Source: Pasteurellaceae bacterium Macca (lineage in GTDB: Bacteria > Pseudomonadota > Gammaproteobacteria > Enterobacterales > Pasteurellaceae). From it: a DNA stretch of 64,000 bases. The DNA is taken from NCBI GenBank assembly GCA_023101485.1, contig LVZB01000030.1:124001-188000 (forward strand). Reading direction: 5' to 3'. The notes under the pieces were generated by a model. The model did no database searches. It worked only from the letters and a program-made list of their open reading frames with translations, and was not told the DNA's origin. Below are positions 46,914 through 55,539 of the stretch, one piece after another. The position numbers were made by a program, and so were the translations under genes. Positions within the stretch are counted from its first letter, which is position 1. Every line of letters begins with the position of its first letter.

Positions 46914-46940
46914 ATCGTACAAAAAAAAAACAATCATCAA
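46914..46940 (-). promoter_or_regulatory. Putative phase-variable promoter with a T10 spacer tract
   Basis: On the minus strand TTGATG (46940-46935) and TACGAT (46919-46914) can be -35 and -10 elements. The 15-bp spacer contains ten consecutive T (46921-46930). Gain of one or two T would give 16-17 bp. The lipoprotein ATG lies 51 bp further on. Confidence 0.6.
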
Positions 46941-46966
46941 GCAAAATATAAACAATTTATTATTTA

Positions 46967-46982
46967 TGTGATCTAGATCACA
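46967..46982. promoter_or_regulatory. Near-ideal CRP site
   Basis: TGTGATCTAGATCACA is a perfect 16-bp match to the CRP palindrome, with T/A-rich flanks (TTTA before, TTTT after). It lies between the divergent lipoprotein and araC-type genes, centred about 67 bp upstream of the predicted lipoprotein transcript start and 125 bp from the araC-type ATG. Confidence 0.9.
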
Positions 46983-47098
46983 TTTTTGCCACGCTTAACA
47001 AAAAAGATTTTTAGCTACTTTATTGCAGAGAAATCACCTATTAAATGGATTATTTTCATCTGAGAATAAGGTTGTTGTACAATGGAATAAAGGCATAA

Positions 47099-48007
47099 AT
47101 GAATACAACTATGGATTACCTCGACCGTTTATTACAACTCACTCCCATTGAGGGGGAAATCAATACCCTGTGCCGTTTTCAAGGCAACTGGAAAATTCAT
47201 CACACTCAACAAATGCTGGGGATTTTTCATATTGTTTCAAAGGGGGAGTGTTGTGTGCAACTAGCGCAACAGTGTTATCACCTCAGTGCCGGGGATGTAA
47301 TTTTCCTACCCTATGGCGAAGCCCACACCATTGCTACCAATGAGCAGATGTTAAAAGCGGAAAGTCTAGTGGTGGATATTACTAAGCAAGATTACGGTGC
47401 TTTTACTTTGTGCGCCAATCGCCCCGTTGAACCCGATTTTGAGATGTTTTGTGGCTATTTCCGCTACCCTAACGGTGAAAATCCGCTTTTTCAACTGCCC
47501 AAGTGGCATTTAGCAAGCCATAATTCCGCCATTATGGCGTTGCTGAATTTGCTGCGGGCAGAAACCACGCCACAGTTAGGTAATCGAGGGATGACCAATG
47601 CCCTCTGCCGTATTCTTTTTGGCTATTTAGTGCGGGATTATTTAGCCCAACAGCCGATTCATCACGGCATTTTGGGAGCGTTGCAGGATAAACGCTTGCA
47701 AAATGCGTTAAATGGGATGTTAGCAAACCCCGAATATGCGTGGAATATGGAACAATTAGCGGAGAGATGTTTGCTCTCACGGGCAAGTTTTATTCGGCTT
47801 TTTAAGGAAAAAACGGGGATGTTGGCAGGGAAATTTTTAACGCTGTTACGCCTGCAAAAAGCGGAGATGTTGCTCAAACATAGCGATAAGACCATTCAGC
47901 AAATCGCAAGCGAAGTAGGCTATCAATCCGAAGCCCACTTTTGCAAGCTGTTTAAAACGCAGTATCACTGCTCGCCAACGCAGTATCGGGAAAGTTCTCC
48001 AAAATAA
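47099..48007 (+). CDS. AraC-family regulator with N-terminal cupin
   Basis: 302 aa. The N-terminal cupin_6-like sensor domain (about 8-180) shows WKIHHTQQMLGIFHIVSKG, CYHLSAGDVIFLPYGEAHTI; the C-terminal pair of helix-turn-helix motifs begins MEQLAERCLLSRASFIRLFK and ends IQQIASEVGYQSEAHFCKLF with SPTQYR. A ligand cannot be inferred. Start ATG 47099; ATG 47111 is possible. Divergent from the Slam lipoprotein, so it may regulate that operon. AraC/cupin regulators often control adjacent transport genes. Confidence 0.9.
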   Translation: MNTTMDYLDRLLQLTPIEGEINTLCRFQGNWKIHHTQQMLGIFHIVSKGECCVQLAQQCYHLSAGDVIFLPYGEAHTIATNEQMLKAESLVVDITKQDYGAFTLCANRPVEPDFEMFCGYFRYPNGENPLFQLPKWHLASHNSAIMALLNLLRAETTPQLGNRGMTNALCRILFGYLVRDYLAQQPIHHGILGALQDKRLQNALNGMLANPEYAWNMEQLAERCLLSRASFIRLFKEKTGMLAGKFLTLLRLQKAEMLLKHSDKTIQQIASEVGYQSEAHFCKLFKTQYHCSPTQYRESSPK

Positions 48008-48021
48008 TTCTGATAGGCATA

Positions 48022-48046
48022 AAAACGCCCCAAAATCGGGGCGCTA
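48022..48046 (-). terminator. Terminator of the toxin-antitoxin pair
   Basis: CGCCCC and CGGGGCG pair around AAAAT; on the minus strand TTTTT follows. It may also end the convergent araC-type transcript. Confidence 0.8.
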
Positions 48047-48053
48047 GAACGGG

Positions 48054-48368
48054 CTAGAGGTGTGAGGTTGCCATTTTAGGCTGTGTAGTCAGGGTAATAT
48101 TTAAAGCGGTGAGAATTTTAAATATAGTCTCAAATTTCGGTTTGCTTACGCCATTAAGCGTTTTATAGAGGCTTTCTCTTGCTATTCCACTTTGTTTAGC
48201 AAGCTCAGTCATTCCTCTTGCTCTTGCAACATCATTGAGTGCATCAATAAATTCCGCATAGTCACCACTTGCTAGGCTTTCGGCTAGATAGGCAGCTATC
48301 GTCTCTTCGTCTGTTAAAAACTCCGCTACGTCAAAAGGGCGGGTTTTAATATGGGGTTGTAGTGCCAT
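48054..48368 (-). CDS. HigA-like antitoxin (addiction module antidote)
   Basis: 104 aa. FDVAEFLTDEETIAAYLAES, a short helical linker and a HTH: LNDVARARGMTELAKQSGIA followed by RESLYKTLNGVSKPKFETI. This matches the antidote family (COG3636 type) that pairs with small RelE/HigB killer proteins. It begins six bases after the toxin gene, in toxin-first order. The DNA-binding domain should autorepress the pair. Confidence 0.9.
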   Translation of the reverse strand: MALQPHIKTRPFDVAEFLTDEETIAAYLAESLASGDYAEFIDALNDVARARGMTELAKQSGIARESLYKTLNGVSKPKFETIFKILTALNITLTTQPKMATSHL

Positions 48369-48374
48369 TGTTTG

Positions 48375-48668
48375 TTACTCCTCTGATTTAATCATTGTTC
48401 TTGCTTTGGTAATATCTGCTTGCTGTGTGCTTTTATGACCTCCGCATAGCAGAATATAAATAATTTCGCCTTTTTGTGTGTAGTAAATTCGATAACCTTT
48501 ACCTTTATCTATTCGCATTTCGTATAGGTTGCCTTTGAGGTTTTTAAAATCACCAAAATTACCCAAAGCTGCTCGCTTAATCCGCTTACCGATGGAGGCT
48601 TTCGCGATAGGGTCTTTTAATTTATCTAACCATTCGGCAAATTCTTCCGTCATTTCAATTTGGTTCAT
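48375..48668 (-). CDS. RelE/HigB-like addiction toxin
   Basis: 97 aa. EFAEWLDKLKDPIAKASIGKRI, FGDFKNLKGNLYEMRIDKG, GYRIYYTQKGEIIYILLCGG and HKSTQQADITKA match the phage-derived Gp49-like/HigB killer family, ribosome-dependent mRNA endonucleases. Upstream gene of the pair. No stop or frameshift, so it looks functional. Only 148 bp separate its start from dmsC. Confidence 0.9.
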   Translation of the reverse strand: MNQIEMTEEFAEWLDKLKDPIAKASIGKRIKRAALGNFGDFKNLKGNLYEMRIDKGKGYRIYYTQKGEIIYILLCGGHKSTQQADITKARTMIKSEE

Positions 48669-48816
48669 TCTTCCCTCCTCTTGACTGAGGTCTTATTGTA
48701 ATCTGCAAGCTACACAACAACAAGCCCAAACGTCAAAATTTCAGTTTTTCCTTCACGATCAAAAATGCCCTTTTCTGCGTTGGCAAAAAAGGGCATAAAT
48801 TTGACCGCTTGTTGGC

Positions 48817-49746
48817 TTAGCCGAGAGATTTTAAACCGACGGTCATATGTAATCCGTAGAAGATTGTGCGAGCAATTAGCTCCCCGGCGAGAATCAATGC
48901 CGCACCAATAAGGCTCATTGAAAGCTGTGCCGATTTGAGTGAGCGATATAAGCAGACAAGCCCGAAGAAGATTAACGCAAAGCGGGCAATCATCAATGGT
49001 ACATAAGCTGGCACTCGGTCAATGGCGTGGAAAATCGCTGTGTTCGTTTCAAGCAGGAATTGATACTGCATCAATATCATTACCCCCGCCACGATAGCAC
49101 CGATAACGGCAATCAGCACGAGTGGGCGTTGTAGCACGTCCACTTTGGCAAGTTGTAATAACACCACCGCCAAGGCTGAACCGCTGATAATCACGGTTAA
49201 GAAAAACGAAAGGGGCGTATAAACGACATTCCATGTTGGTACGGTTGGGATCATATAAAGTTTTGACATCGCACTAATAAAAATGAGCCCGGCTACGCAG
49301 ACAATAATCCGCCCTACCCCTTGCCACCCAATCGGTAATTTGGCTTCAATACCGCCAATAACTTTGGCGAGTGGCTGAATCCACCTCATTACAAGCGGTC
49401 GATTTTGGCGATCATTTTGCACATAACGGCTTGTGGCTAATAGCCAATAAGCACCGCCTAAGGCAAAGAAGAGCGAGCCGGTGGCAATTTCGTTACTTAA
49501 ATCCGATGCCCCAACACGATTTAACGCATTAAAGGCACGGTGTGGCGAGCCTAAATGCATTGTGGAGAAGACAAAACTTAACGCCATTAGCCCCCATAAA
49601 ATCACCATTGCATAGTGAATGCGGTTTGTAGCAGATTGTGCTTGGCGAACCAAGAGTACTAAGGTGAGAGCAATAAATGCCCCCACGATTGTTTGAGCAA
49701 AAGCCGTAAATAACACTAACGGCCATTCGTGTAATCCTGCGCCCAT
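48817..49746 (-). CDS. dmsC: Anaerobic DMSO reductase membrane subunit DmsC
   Basis: Quinol-oxidising membrane anchor of DMSO reductase. ATG 49746 (MGAGLHEWPLVLFTAFAQ) begins one base after the dmsB stop, with AGGAGG upstream; the longer frame enters dmsB. 309 aa, eight predicted membrane helices. The family start HEWPLVLFTAFAQTIVGAF and FSTMHLGSPHRAFNAL are clear. Contains an in-frame USS (49391-49400). Last gene of dmsABC. Confidence 0.95.
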   Translation of the reverse strand: MGAGLHEWPLVLFTAFAQTIVGAFIALTLVLLVRQAQSATNRIHYAMVILWGLMALSFVFSTMHLGSPHRAFNALNRVGASDLSNEIATGSLFFALGGAYWLLATSRYVQNDRQNRPLVMRWIQPLAKVIGGIEAKLPIGWQGVGRIIVCVAGLIFISAMSKLYMIPTVPTWNVVYTPLSFFLTVIISGSALAVVLLQLAKVDVLQRPLVLIAVIGAIVAGVMILMQYQFLLETNTAIFHAIDRVPAYVPLMIARFALIFFGLVCLYRSLKSAQLSMSLIGAALILAGELIARTIFYGLHMTVGLKSLG

Positions 49747-49747
49747 A

Positions 49748-50368
49748 TTAAACCTCCTTCGGATTAGCAAGGAAACCGTCTTTGAAATCCGTTGGCTTCC
49801 CGTTGTGATTCAAGCGTAATGCAATGTTTGGTTTGGTGTAGCTTGACGGTGGAAGTGGGGCAACATCTTTGATCTCGCCATATTTTTCCCGTAGTTCGTC
49901 AATCGGGAGCAGATCTAAGGCTCGTAATGGACAAGATTCTACACACATTGGTTTTAAGCCTTGCTCAACTCGCTCAAAACAGCCATCACATTTTGTCATT
50001 CGTCCAAGTCGTTTATTAAATTGTGGTGCACCGTAAGGGCAAGCCATTGAGCAGTATTGGCAACCAATACACACATCTTGATTGACCACCACAAAACCGT
50101 CTTCACGCTTGTGCATTGCCCCACTTGGGCAGACTTTAGCACAAGCTGGTTCATCACAGTGGTTACAAGAAATGGAGAGATAATAAGAGAAGACATCTTG
50201 CGTCCAAGCCTCGCCCTCTTGTTTCCAGCCGCCGCCACAATATTCATAAATCCGACGAAAACTCACATCTGGGGTGAGATCTTTGTAGTCTTTGCAGGCT
50301 AATTCACAGGTTTTACACCCTGTACAACGCTGTGAATCAATATAAAAGCCATATTGTTTTTTACTCAT
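49748..50368 (-). CDS. dmsB: Anaerobic DMSO reductase iron-sulfur subunit DmsB
   Basis: Electron-transfer subunit with four [4Fe-4S] clusters. 206 aa. Cys clusters are visible: RCTGCKTCELACKDY, CNHCDEPACAKVCPSGAM, VCIGCQYCSMACPYGAPQ and CDGCFERV with CVESCPLRAL. Starts MSKKQYGFYIDSQ. It lies four bases after dmsA and one base before dmsC. Confidence 0.97.
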   Translation of the reverse strand: MSKKQYGFYIDSQRCTGCKTCELACKDYKDLTPDVSFRRIYEYCGGGWKQEGEAWTQDVFSYYLSISCNHCDEPACAKVCPSGAMHKREDGFVVVNQDVCIGCQYCSMACPYGAPQFNKRLGRMTKCDGCFERVEQGLKPMCVESCPLRALDLLPIDELREKYGEIKDVAPLPPSSYTKPNIALRLNHNGKPTDFKDGFLANPKEV

Positions 50369-50371
50369 TGA

Positions 50372-52810
50372 TTACCCCTTCACTAATTCGATTTCAACTA
50401 AGTTGGTATGTTGCGGATTCCCTTTGGATAAAGGCGATGGACGTTGTGTGGTAAGCACATTAAAGCTCCCATTGCGATCAATACGCTGACCGTCTGGGGT
50501 GTACCACGCGCCTTCTCCCATTGCAGTAACACCTGGTAGAATACGTGGCGTTACTTTTGCCATTACACGAGTTTCCCCACGGTCATTAAAAATGCGGACA
50601 GTATCACCATTTTTAATTCCCCGTTTCTCTGCATCAAGCGGGTTGATCCAGACCACTTGTAGTGAAGCTTGTTGTAAAACATCAACATTAGCATACGTTG
50701 AATGCACGCGGGATTTATAGTGGAAACCGACTAATTGCAGTGGGAATTTTTCCCGTTTTGGATCATCCCAACCTTCAAAATGTTTCGCATAGATTGGTAA
50801 TGGACTAATTACATCGCCCTCTGCCAAATGCCACGTTTCAGCAATATGGGCAAGGCGTTCGGAATAGACTTCAATTTTTCCAGAAGGGGTTTTTAATGGA
50901 TTCGCTTCTGGATCTTCACGGAATTTTTTGAATGCCACCATATGCCCACTAGGATCTTTTTGCTTGATAATGCCCCGTTCTCTAAACTGTTCAAATGTAA
51001 TCTCTTGGAAGAGCGGGTTTTTCGCCTGCGTTTGGGCATAAAGATGACGTAACCACTCCTCTTGGGTGCGTCCTTCGGTGAAGCTCTCCTTCGCACCCAT
51101 GCGTTCTGCAATGCCCGATAAAATTTCATACACTGGTTTGCATTCAAACTGTGGTTCAATCGCTTTATCGGCAAAAATCACATACCCCATATTGCCGGCA
51201 GAGCCGTCCATACAGAAGTCCATTTGCTCTGATGTTGTGCAGTCTGGGAGCAGAATATCGGCATATTTCGCCGTGGCTGTCATGTGGTTATCGATCACCA
51301 CCAACATTTCTAGCTGGCTTTCATCTTGCAAAATTTGATGCGTGCGGTTGATGTCGGAATGCTGGTTAATAATACAGTTACCGGCATAGTTTAAGATAAA
51401 TTTAATCGATTGATTGAGTTTCTCCGCCCCTTTTAAGCCGTCTGTCAAGGCAGTCATCTCTTTCCCTCTTGTTACCGCATCCGTCCACATAAAGATCGGA
51501 ATTTTCGCAGTAATGGGGTTTTTCCCCACAGGTAAGCGAACAAAAGGAATGGTATAGAAGCCTTCACGAGAACCGCTATTACCGCCGTTAATCCCGACAT
51601 TACCCGTTAAACAAGCCAACATAGCGATTGCACGGGCGGTTTGTTCGCCGTTCGCTTGGCGTTGAGGTCCCCAGCCTTGGCAGATATAAGCTGGCTTGGT
51701 GGTGGCGATTTCTCGGGCTAAGCGGATAATGCGATCACGCGGGATCGCCGTAATTTTCTCTGCCCATTCTGGGGTTTTCGGGGTTTTATCCTCGCCTTCG
51801 CCTAAAATATAGGCTTTGTAGTGGGCATTCGGTTTTGCCGATGCTGGTAGGGTTTTTTCATCATAACCAATGCAATAACGGTCAAGGAAGTCTTGATCAA
51901 CAAGGTTTTCTGTAATCATGACATAAGCCATGCCTTCGACTAATGCAGCATCCGTACCGGGGCGGATAGGTATCCACTCGCCTCGTCCTGCAATAGTGTC
52001 GTTATAGCGCGGGTCGATCATAATGGTTTTAGCTTGGGAACGCTCCGCTGCTTGTTGGTATAGATAGGTTACGCCACCACCACTCATTCGTGTTTCTGCG
52101 GGGTTATTCCCGAAATAGACCACTAATTTGGAATTTTCAATATCTGTCGGGCTATTGCCGGCGTTACTGCCGTACATATAGGGAATGGATTCAAAGATTT
52201 GGGAATAGCTGTAAGTACCATGATGCCCTAAACAGCCCCCGATACTGTTCATAAAACGGCTTGAAATACTGCGAGGCGGTGGGTAAGACGCGGCTACGGT
52301 TGCCCCTAATGTGCCGGTTGCAAAGGGTAAATAAAGGCTTTCATTACCATATTGAGCGATGATACGTTTGAGATTGGTGGCGATTTCATCGAAGGCCTCA
52401 TCCCAAGAGATGCGTTTAAATTTACCTTCGCCCCGTTTGCCGACCCGTTTCATTGGGTATTTCAAGCGGTCGGGATTATACACACGGCGACGCATTGAAC
52501 GCCCACGGGCGCAAGCACGCACTTGGTGGAAATCGCCGTAAATGTCGTGTCCTAAATTATCCGTTTCAACATATTTGATCACACCGTCTTGCACGTGCAT
52601 ACGCAACGGACAACGGCTGTGACAATTCACGGTACAAGCACTCCATACGACTTTTTCTTCCTTCGGTTTTGCTTGTGCTTTCGGCTCGGCTTTCGCCACG
52701 GGGATCTGCACTTGGCTTGCCGCCAATGCTACCCCCGTTAATGCCGCCCCACCTTTTAAGAAATCACGCCGATTGGCGGAAAAGGTGGTTGCTTTATCGG
52801 TTTCTTTCAT
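50372..52810 (-). CDS. dmsA: Anaerobic DMSO reductase catalytic subunit DmsA
   Basis: Periplasmic-facing molybdopterin guanine dinucleotide enzyme that reduces DMSO/TMAO in anaerobic respiration. ATG 52810 (MKETDKATTFSANRRDFLKG) gives 812 aa with a Tat signal RRDFLKGGAALTGVALAA. The N-terminal cluster motif CTVNCHSRCPLRMHV and RACARGRSMRRR, MGD-binding GGGVTYLYQQA and LPDCTTSEQMD are visible. The longer frame to 52960 lacks a start signal. An FNR site lies 82-95 bp upstream. Confidence 0.97.
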   Translation of the reverse strand: MKETDKATTFSANRRDFLKGGAALTGVALAASQVQIPVAKAEPKAQAKPKEEKVVWSACTVNCHSRCPLRMHVQDGVIKYVETDNLGHDIYGDFHQVRACARGRSMRRRVYNPDRLKYPMKRVGKRGEGKFKRISWDEAFDEIATNLKRIIAQYGNESLYLPFATGTLGATVAASYPPPRSISSRFMNSIGGCLGHHGTYSYSQIFESIPYMYGSNAGNSPTDIENSKLVVYFGNNPAETRMSGGGVTYLYQQAAERSQAKTIMIDPRYNDTIAGRGEWIPIRPGTDAALVEGMAYVMITENLVDQDFLDRYCIGYDEKTLPASAKPNAHYKAYILGEGEDKTPKTPEWAEKITAIPRDRIIRLAREIATTKPAYICQGWGPQRQANGEQTARAIAMLACLTGNVGINGGNSGSREGFYTIPFVRLPVGKNPITAKIPIFMWTDAVTRGKEMTALTDGLKGAEKLNQSIKFILNYAGNCIINQHSDINRTHQILQDESQLEMLVVIDNHMTATAKYADILLPDCTTSEQMDFCMDGSAGNMGYVIFADKAIEPQFECKPVYEILSGIAERMGAKESFTEGRTQEEWLRHLYAQTQAKNPLFQEITFEQFRERGIIKQKDPSGHMVAFKKFREDPEANPLKTPSGKIEVYSERLAHIAETWHLAEGDVISPLPIYAKHFEGWDDPKREKFPLQLVGFHYKSRVHSTYANVDVLQQASLQVVWINPLDAEKRGIKNGDTVRIFNDRGETRVMAKVTPRILPGVTAMGEGAWYTPDGQRIDRNGSFNVLTTQRPSPLSKGNPQHTNLVEIELVKG

Positions 52811-52864
52811 AAATACCCCACTAAAAAAATGATGCCCTGACAGGCAAAAATAATGATCGGGGGT

Positions 52865-52905
52865 ACTATACGGATTTCTATTGGGTAGGATTTGATTCTC
52901 GTCAA
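52865..52905 (-). promoter_or_regulatory. FNR-dependent promoter of dmsABC
   Basis: TTGATTCTCGTCAA (52892-52905) matches the FNR box TTGATNNNNATCAA except one base. On the minus strand a TATAGT -10 lies at 52870-52865. The expected transcript start near 52858 places the FNR centre at about -40.5, the class II activation position. Confidence 0.85.
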
Positions 52906-52987
52906 ACTCAGCCAAGAGTAAGACTATTTCGCTAACAATTGAGATTTTTGCGTGGTGCAAAAAAGTGAAAAAAAACGACCGCTTGTT

Positions 52988-53539
52988 TTACGCTAACGTC
53001 AGTTGAATATAATGCTGCGGACAACGGACTTTACACTCCCCACAGCCCGAACAATCCCCCTGTGTTAATTCAAAGCGATTTGCCCTTTCATCAAAATGAA
53101 TCGCCTGTGAAGGGCAAGCCTCGGTGCAAAAATCGCAATCTTGCTGATCATAACGAGGGCAGGCGAGATCAAATTGCGGCCGTAGCCCAGTATCGGGTTT
53201 GACTTGACGGCTTAATGCCCCTGTTTGGCAGGCATCGGCACAAAGCCCGCATAAATCGCAAGCGGAAAAATCAATATTGAGGGTCGCTTTCTGATCTTCC
53301 AAAACAATCAGTCCGTAAGGGCAAGCAGAAAGGCAATCGCCACAGGCGGTGCAATCTCGCAAAAATAGCGGTTCTAAGGTCGCAAAAGGGGGGCGAAAAG
53401 CGATGCGTTGTAACGCTTTATCTTCTTGTGTCGTACTCTTTCGCCCCGAACCACCCAATAAACTACGCAATAGACCACGGCGAGAAATGTGGTGATGATC
53501 GAAATACGCCTGCCAATAACGCTCGTTTTTTTCGCCCAT
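52988..53539 (-). CDS. NapF-like ferredoxin
   Basis: 183 aa with four [4Fe-4S] motifs: RDCTACGDCLSACPYG, ACDLCGLCADACQTG, CDFCTEACPSQ and GDCSGCGECKVRCP. The N-terminus (HHHISRRGLLRSLLGG) resembles NapF, a ferredoxin that helps molybdoenzyme maturation. It immediately follows dmsD (no gap) and precedes dmsA by 177 bp, so it is probably an assembly helper for DmsA. No nap operon is present. Confidence 0.88.
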   Translation of the reverse strand: MGEKNERYWQAYFDHHHISRRGLLRSLLGGSGRKSTTQEDKALQRIAFRPPFATLEPLFLRDCTACGDCLSACPYGLIVLEDQKATLNIDFSACDLCGLCADACQTGALSRQVKPDTGLRPQFDLACPRYDQQDCDFCTEACPSQAIHFDERANRFELTQGDCSGCGECKVRCPQHYIQLTLA

Positions 53540-54136
53540 TTAACGATATAACCTCAACACAAGGGGCTGGAATTGATATGTTTCTTGCCAATGACGTAAG
53601 AAAGCCACGGTTAATTCACCTAAACTGCGATAAAACGCATGGGTTTGCGAATTAAAGAGTTCAAAAAAGCGGTATGCCCAAGGCAAGAAATGTTGTTCAA
53701 AAAAAGGTTTAAGTGTATCGGGGTGATGCTCCGCAAGATAAGCACTCAGCATTAACATTAAGCCGATGTGATCTTCCGGCTCGTTTTGAGGGAGTGTGAG
53801 ATCAATCTGTGCTTTACGCAGAAACTCCCGTAGTTGTAATAAACTTTCGCCAAAAATCACCGATTCAGGATCTAAATAGACTGACCCCCATAATGGCGTA
53901 GGCAGTTCATTTGGGCCGATAAAATAGCCTTGATAGGCTTCGTTGAGCTGTTCAATATCTTCAACAAAAAAGCCCGCTTGTACGGCTTGGCGTGTTTCAA
54001 GGGGTAAGAAATCGCAAGCGGATTGCCATTCGGGTGTTTGAAAGAGAGCAATAAGCGCTTGGTTTTGTGGGGTATTCGGGGCTTCATAAAAGAGTGAGCC
54101 TAAAATACGCCCAAATTGTGAGATGGATGAATACAT
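53540..54136 (-). CDS. dmsD: DmsD/TorD-family Tat chaperone
   Basis: 198 aa, all helical. TorD-family signature: LNEAYQGYFIGPNELPTPLWGSVYLD, with ESVIFGESLLQLREFL and EPEDHIGLMLMLSAYLAEH, then PFFEQHFLPWAYRFFEL. It binds the DmsA twin-arginine signal until the cofactor is loaded. First gene of the cluster, on the same strand; stop abuts the NapF-like start. Confidence 0.9.
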   Translation of the reverse strand: MYSSISQFGRILGSLFYEAPNTPQNQALIALFQTPEWQSACDFLPLETRQAVQAGFFVEDIEQLNEAYQGYFIGPNELPTPLWGSVYLDPESVIFGESLLQLREFLRKAQIDLTLPQNEPEDHIGLMLMLSAYLAEHHPDTLKPFFEQHFLPWAYRFFELFNSQTHAFYRSLGELTVAFLRHWQETYQFQPLVLRLYR

Positions 54137-54301
54137 AATTAAACGATGAAAGTGAAAATAAGAAAAGGCGTTAAGCCTAGCATTTTTTTCTCAAAATTCA
54201 ACCGCTTGTTACGATTTCCGCTGCCATAAAAAGCGGAAATGCCCCTTGCCAGTTAAATCCCCCTTTCGGCATAATAGGCTTTTTTCTCTATTTGTGTCAT
54301 T

Positions 54302-55507
54302 ATGCAACCGCTTTCCCCTCTGCCTTTGCCCAATCGGCGTTTTTTACGCTCCGCCTCGGTGGCTTTTCTCTTGGTTATTTTTATGACAGGTTTAGCCGGT
54401 GCTTTACGGATTCCAGCGTTGACGGTTTATCTCCATAATGAAGTCACACCCGATCCGGTGCTTATTGGTTGGTTCTATTCTATCAACTCGTTGGTTTCGA
54501 TGGTGCTAAGCCAACTTGTTGCCCATTATTCCGACCACTATCCCCACCGCCGTTTTATTATTGCCCTAAGCTGTCTAATGCAACTTTTCGGCTGCCTATT
54601 ATTTGCCTTTAACCGAGATTATTATGTCTTGCTGATTGTTGGCACGTTGTTGGTCGGGCTTGGCTCTTCTGCCACTTCCCAGCTTTTCGCTCTTTCCCGT
54701 GAATATAGCCAAAGCCAGCAACGGGATAGCACGATGTTTAATACCGTATTGCGGGCGCAATTATCGTTGGCGTGGATTGTTGGCCCACCCCTTGCTTATT
54801 TTCTCTCCGCCGAATTTGGTTTTACCTTTATGTATTGCGTGGCAGGGGTGATTTTTGCCATTTCGATCATCATTGTGCTGTTAATGCTCCCCCAAGGGGT
54901 CAATATATCGCCGAAATCTGCCCCCCTTGACGAAGAAAACTTACGAGAAGAAGGGATTTCCAGCAATCGCCATGCCGTGATGCTTCTCAGTGTGGTCTGC
55001 CTGTTAGCATTAACCTGTAACAGTATGATGTTTATCAATATGCCGATCTATTTAAATGAAACATTGAGGCTACCTAGCCAATTAGCCGGTATCATGATGG
55101 GGACAGCCGCCGGTATTGAAATCCCAGTGATGTTAATGGCAGGCTTCTGTACCCATTTTGTGAGCAAGAAAACCTTGATGTTAATCAGCCTTGGGGCAGG
55201 TGTTGGTTATTATATTGGGCTTTCTTTGGCGACACAGGCGTGGCAGTTAATCGCCATTCAGCTCTTTAATGGGCTGTTTATCGGTATTTTAGCCTCTATT
55301 GGTATGATCTATTTCCAAGATTTAATGCCCTATAAAATGGGAACAGCGACAACACTTTTCTCTAATACAGGCTCTGCCAGTTGGATTACCGCGGGGCAAT
55401 TTGCCGGTATAATGGCAAGCCAATTTGGTTATGTTAGCACTTGGTATCTCGCTATCTTTCTCTGCTTTCTTGCCTTTATTTTGATGTGTAAAGTACGCAA
55501 GATATAA
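54302..55507 (+). CDS. Sugar efflux MFS transporter, SetA/SetB-like
   Basis: 401 aa with 12 membrane helices. The SET-family pattern (FMTGLAGALRIPALTVYL, GWFYSINSLVSMVLSQLVAH, SDHYPHRRFIIALSCLMQLF, GLGSSATSQLFALSREY, GTAAGIEIPVMLMAGF) is clear, so it likely exports sugars or glycosides. Divergent from dmsD. No adjacent sgrR/sgrS. A strong bidirectional terminator follows. Confidence 0.88.
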   Translation: MQPLSPLPLPNRRFLRSASVAFLLVIFMTGLAGALRIPALTVYLHNEVTPDPVLIGWFYSINSLVSMVLSQLVAHYSDHYPHRRFIIALSCLMQLFGCLLFAFNRDYYVLLIVGTLLVGLGSSATSQLFALSREYSQSQQRDSTMFNTVLRAQLSLAWIVGPPLAYFLSAEFGFTFMYCVAGVIFAISIIIVLLMLPQGVNISPKSAPLDEENLREEGISSNRHAVMLLSVVCLLALTCNSMMFINMPIYLNETLRLPSQLAGIMMGTAAGIEIPVMLMAGFCTHFVSKKTLMLISLGAGVGYYIGLSLATQAWQLIAIQLFNGLFIGILASIGMIYFQDLMPYKMGTATTLFSNTGSASWITAGQFAGIMASQFGYVSTWYLAIFLCFLAFILMCKVRKI

Positions 55508-55508
55508 C

Positions 55509-55538
55509 AAAAATGGGTTACTTTCGTAACCCATTTTC
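55509..55538. terminator. Bidirectional terminator setA-like/yciH
   Basis: AAAATGGGTTAC and GTAACCCATTTT pair perfectly around TTTC, with T on both outer sides. Confidence 0.9.
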
Positions 55539-55539
55539 T

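Noticed and set aside
43789-48668. A new defence island
   Set aside because: Slam, lipoprotein, AraC-type regulator and toxin-antitoxin pair form an accessory region, but there are no nuclease, helicase, reverse transcriptase or NTPase effectors typical of antiphage systems.
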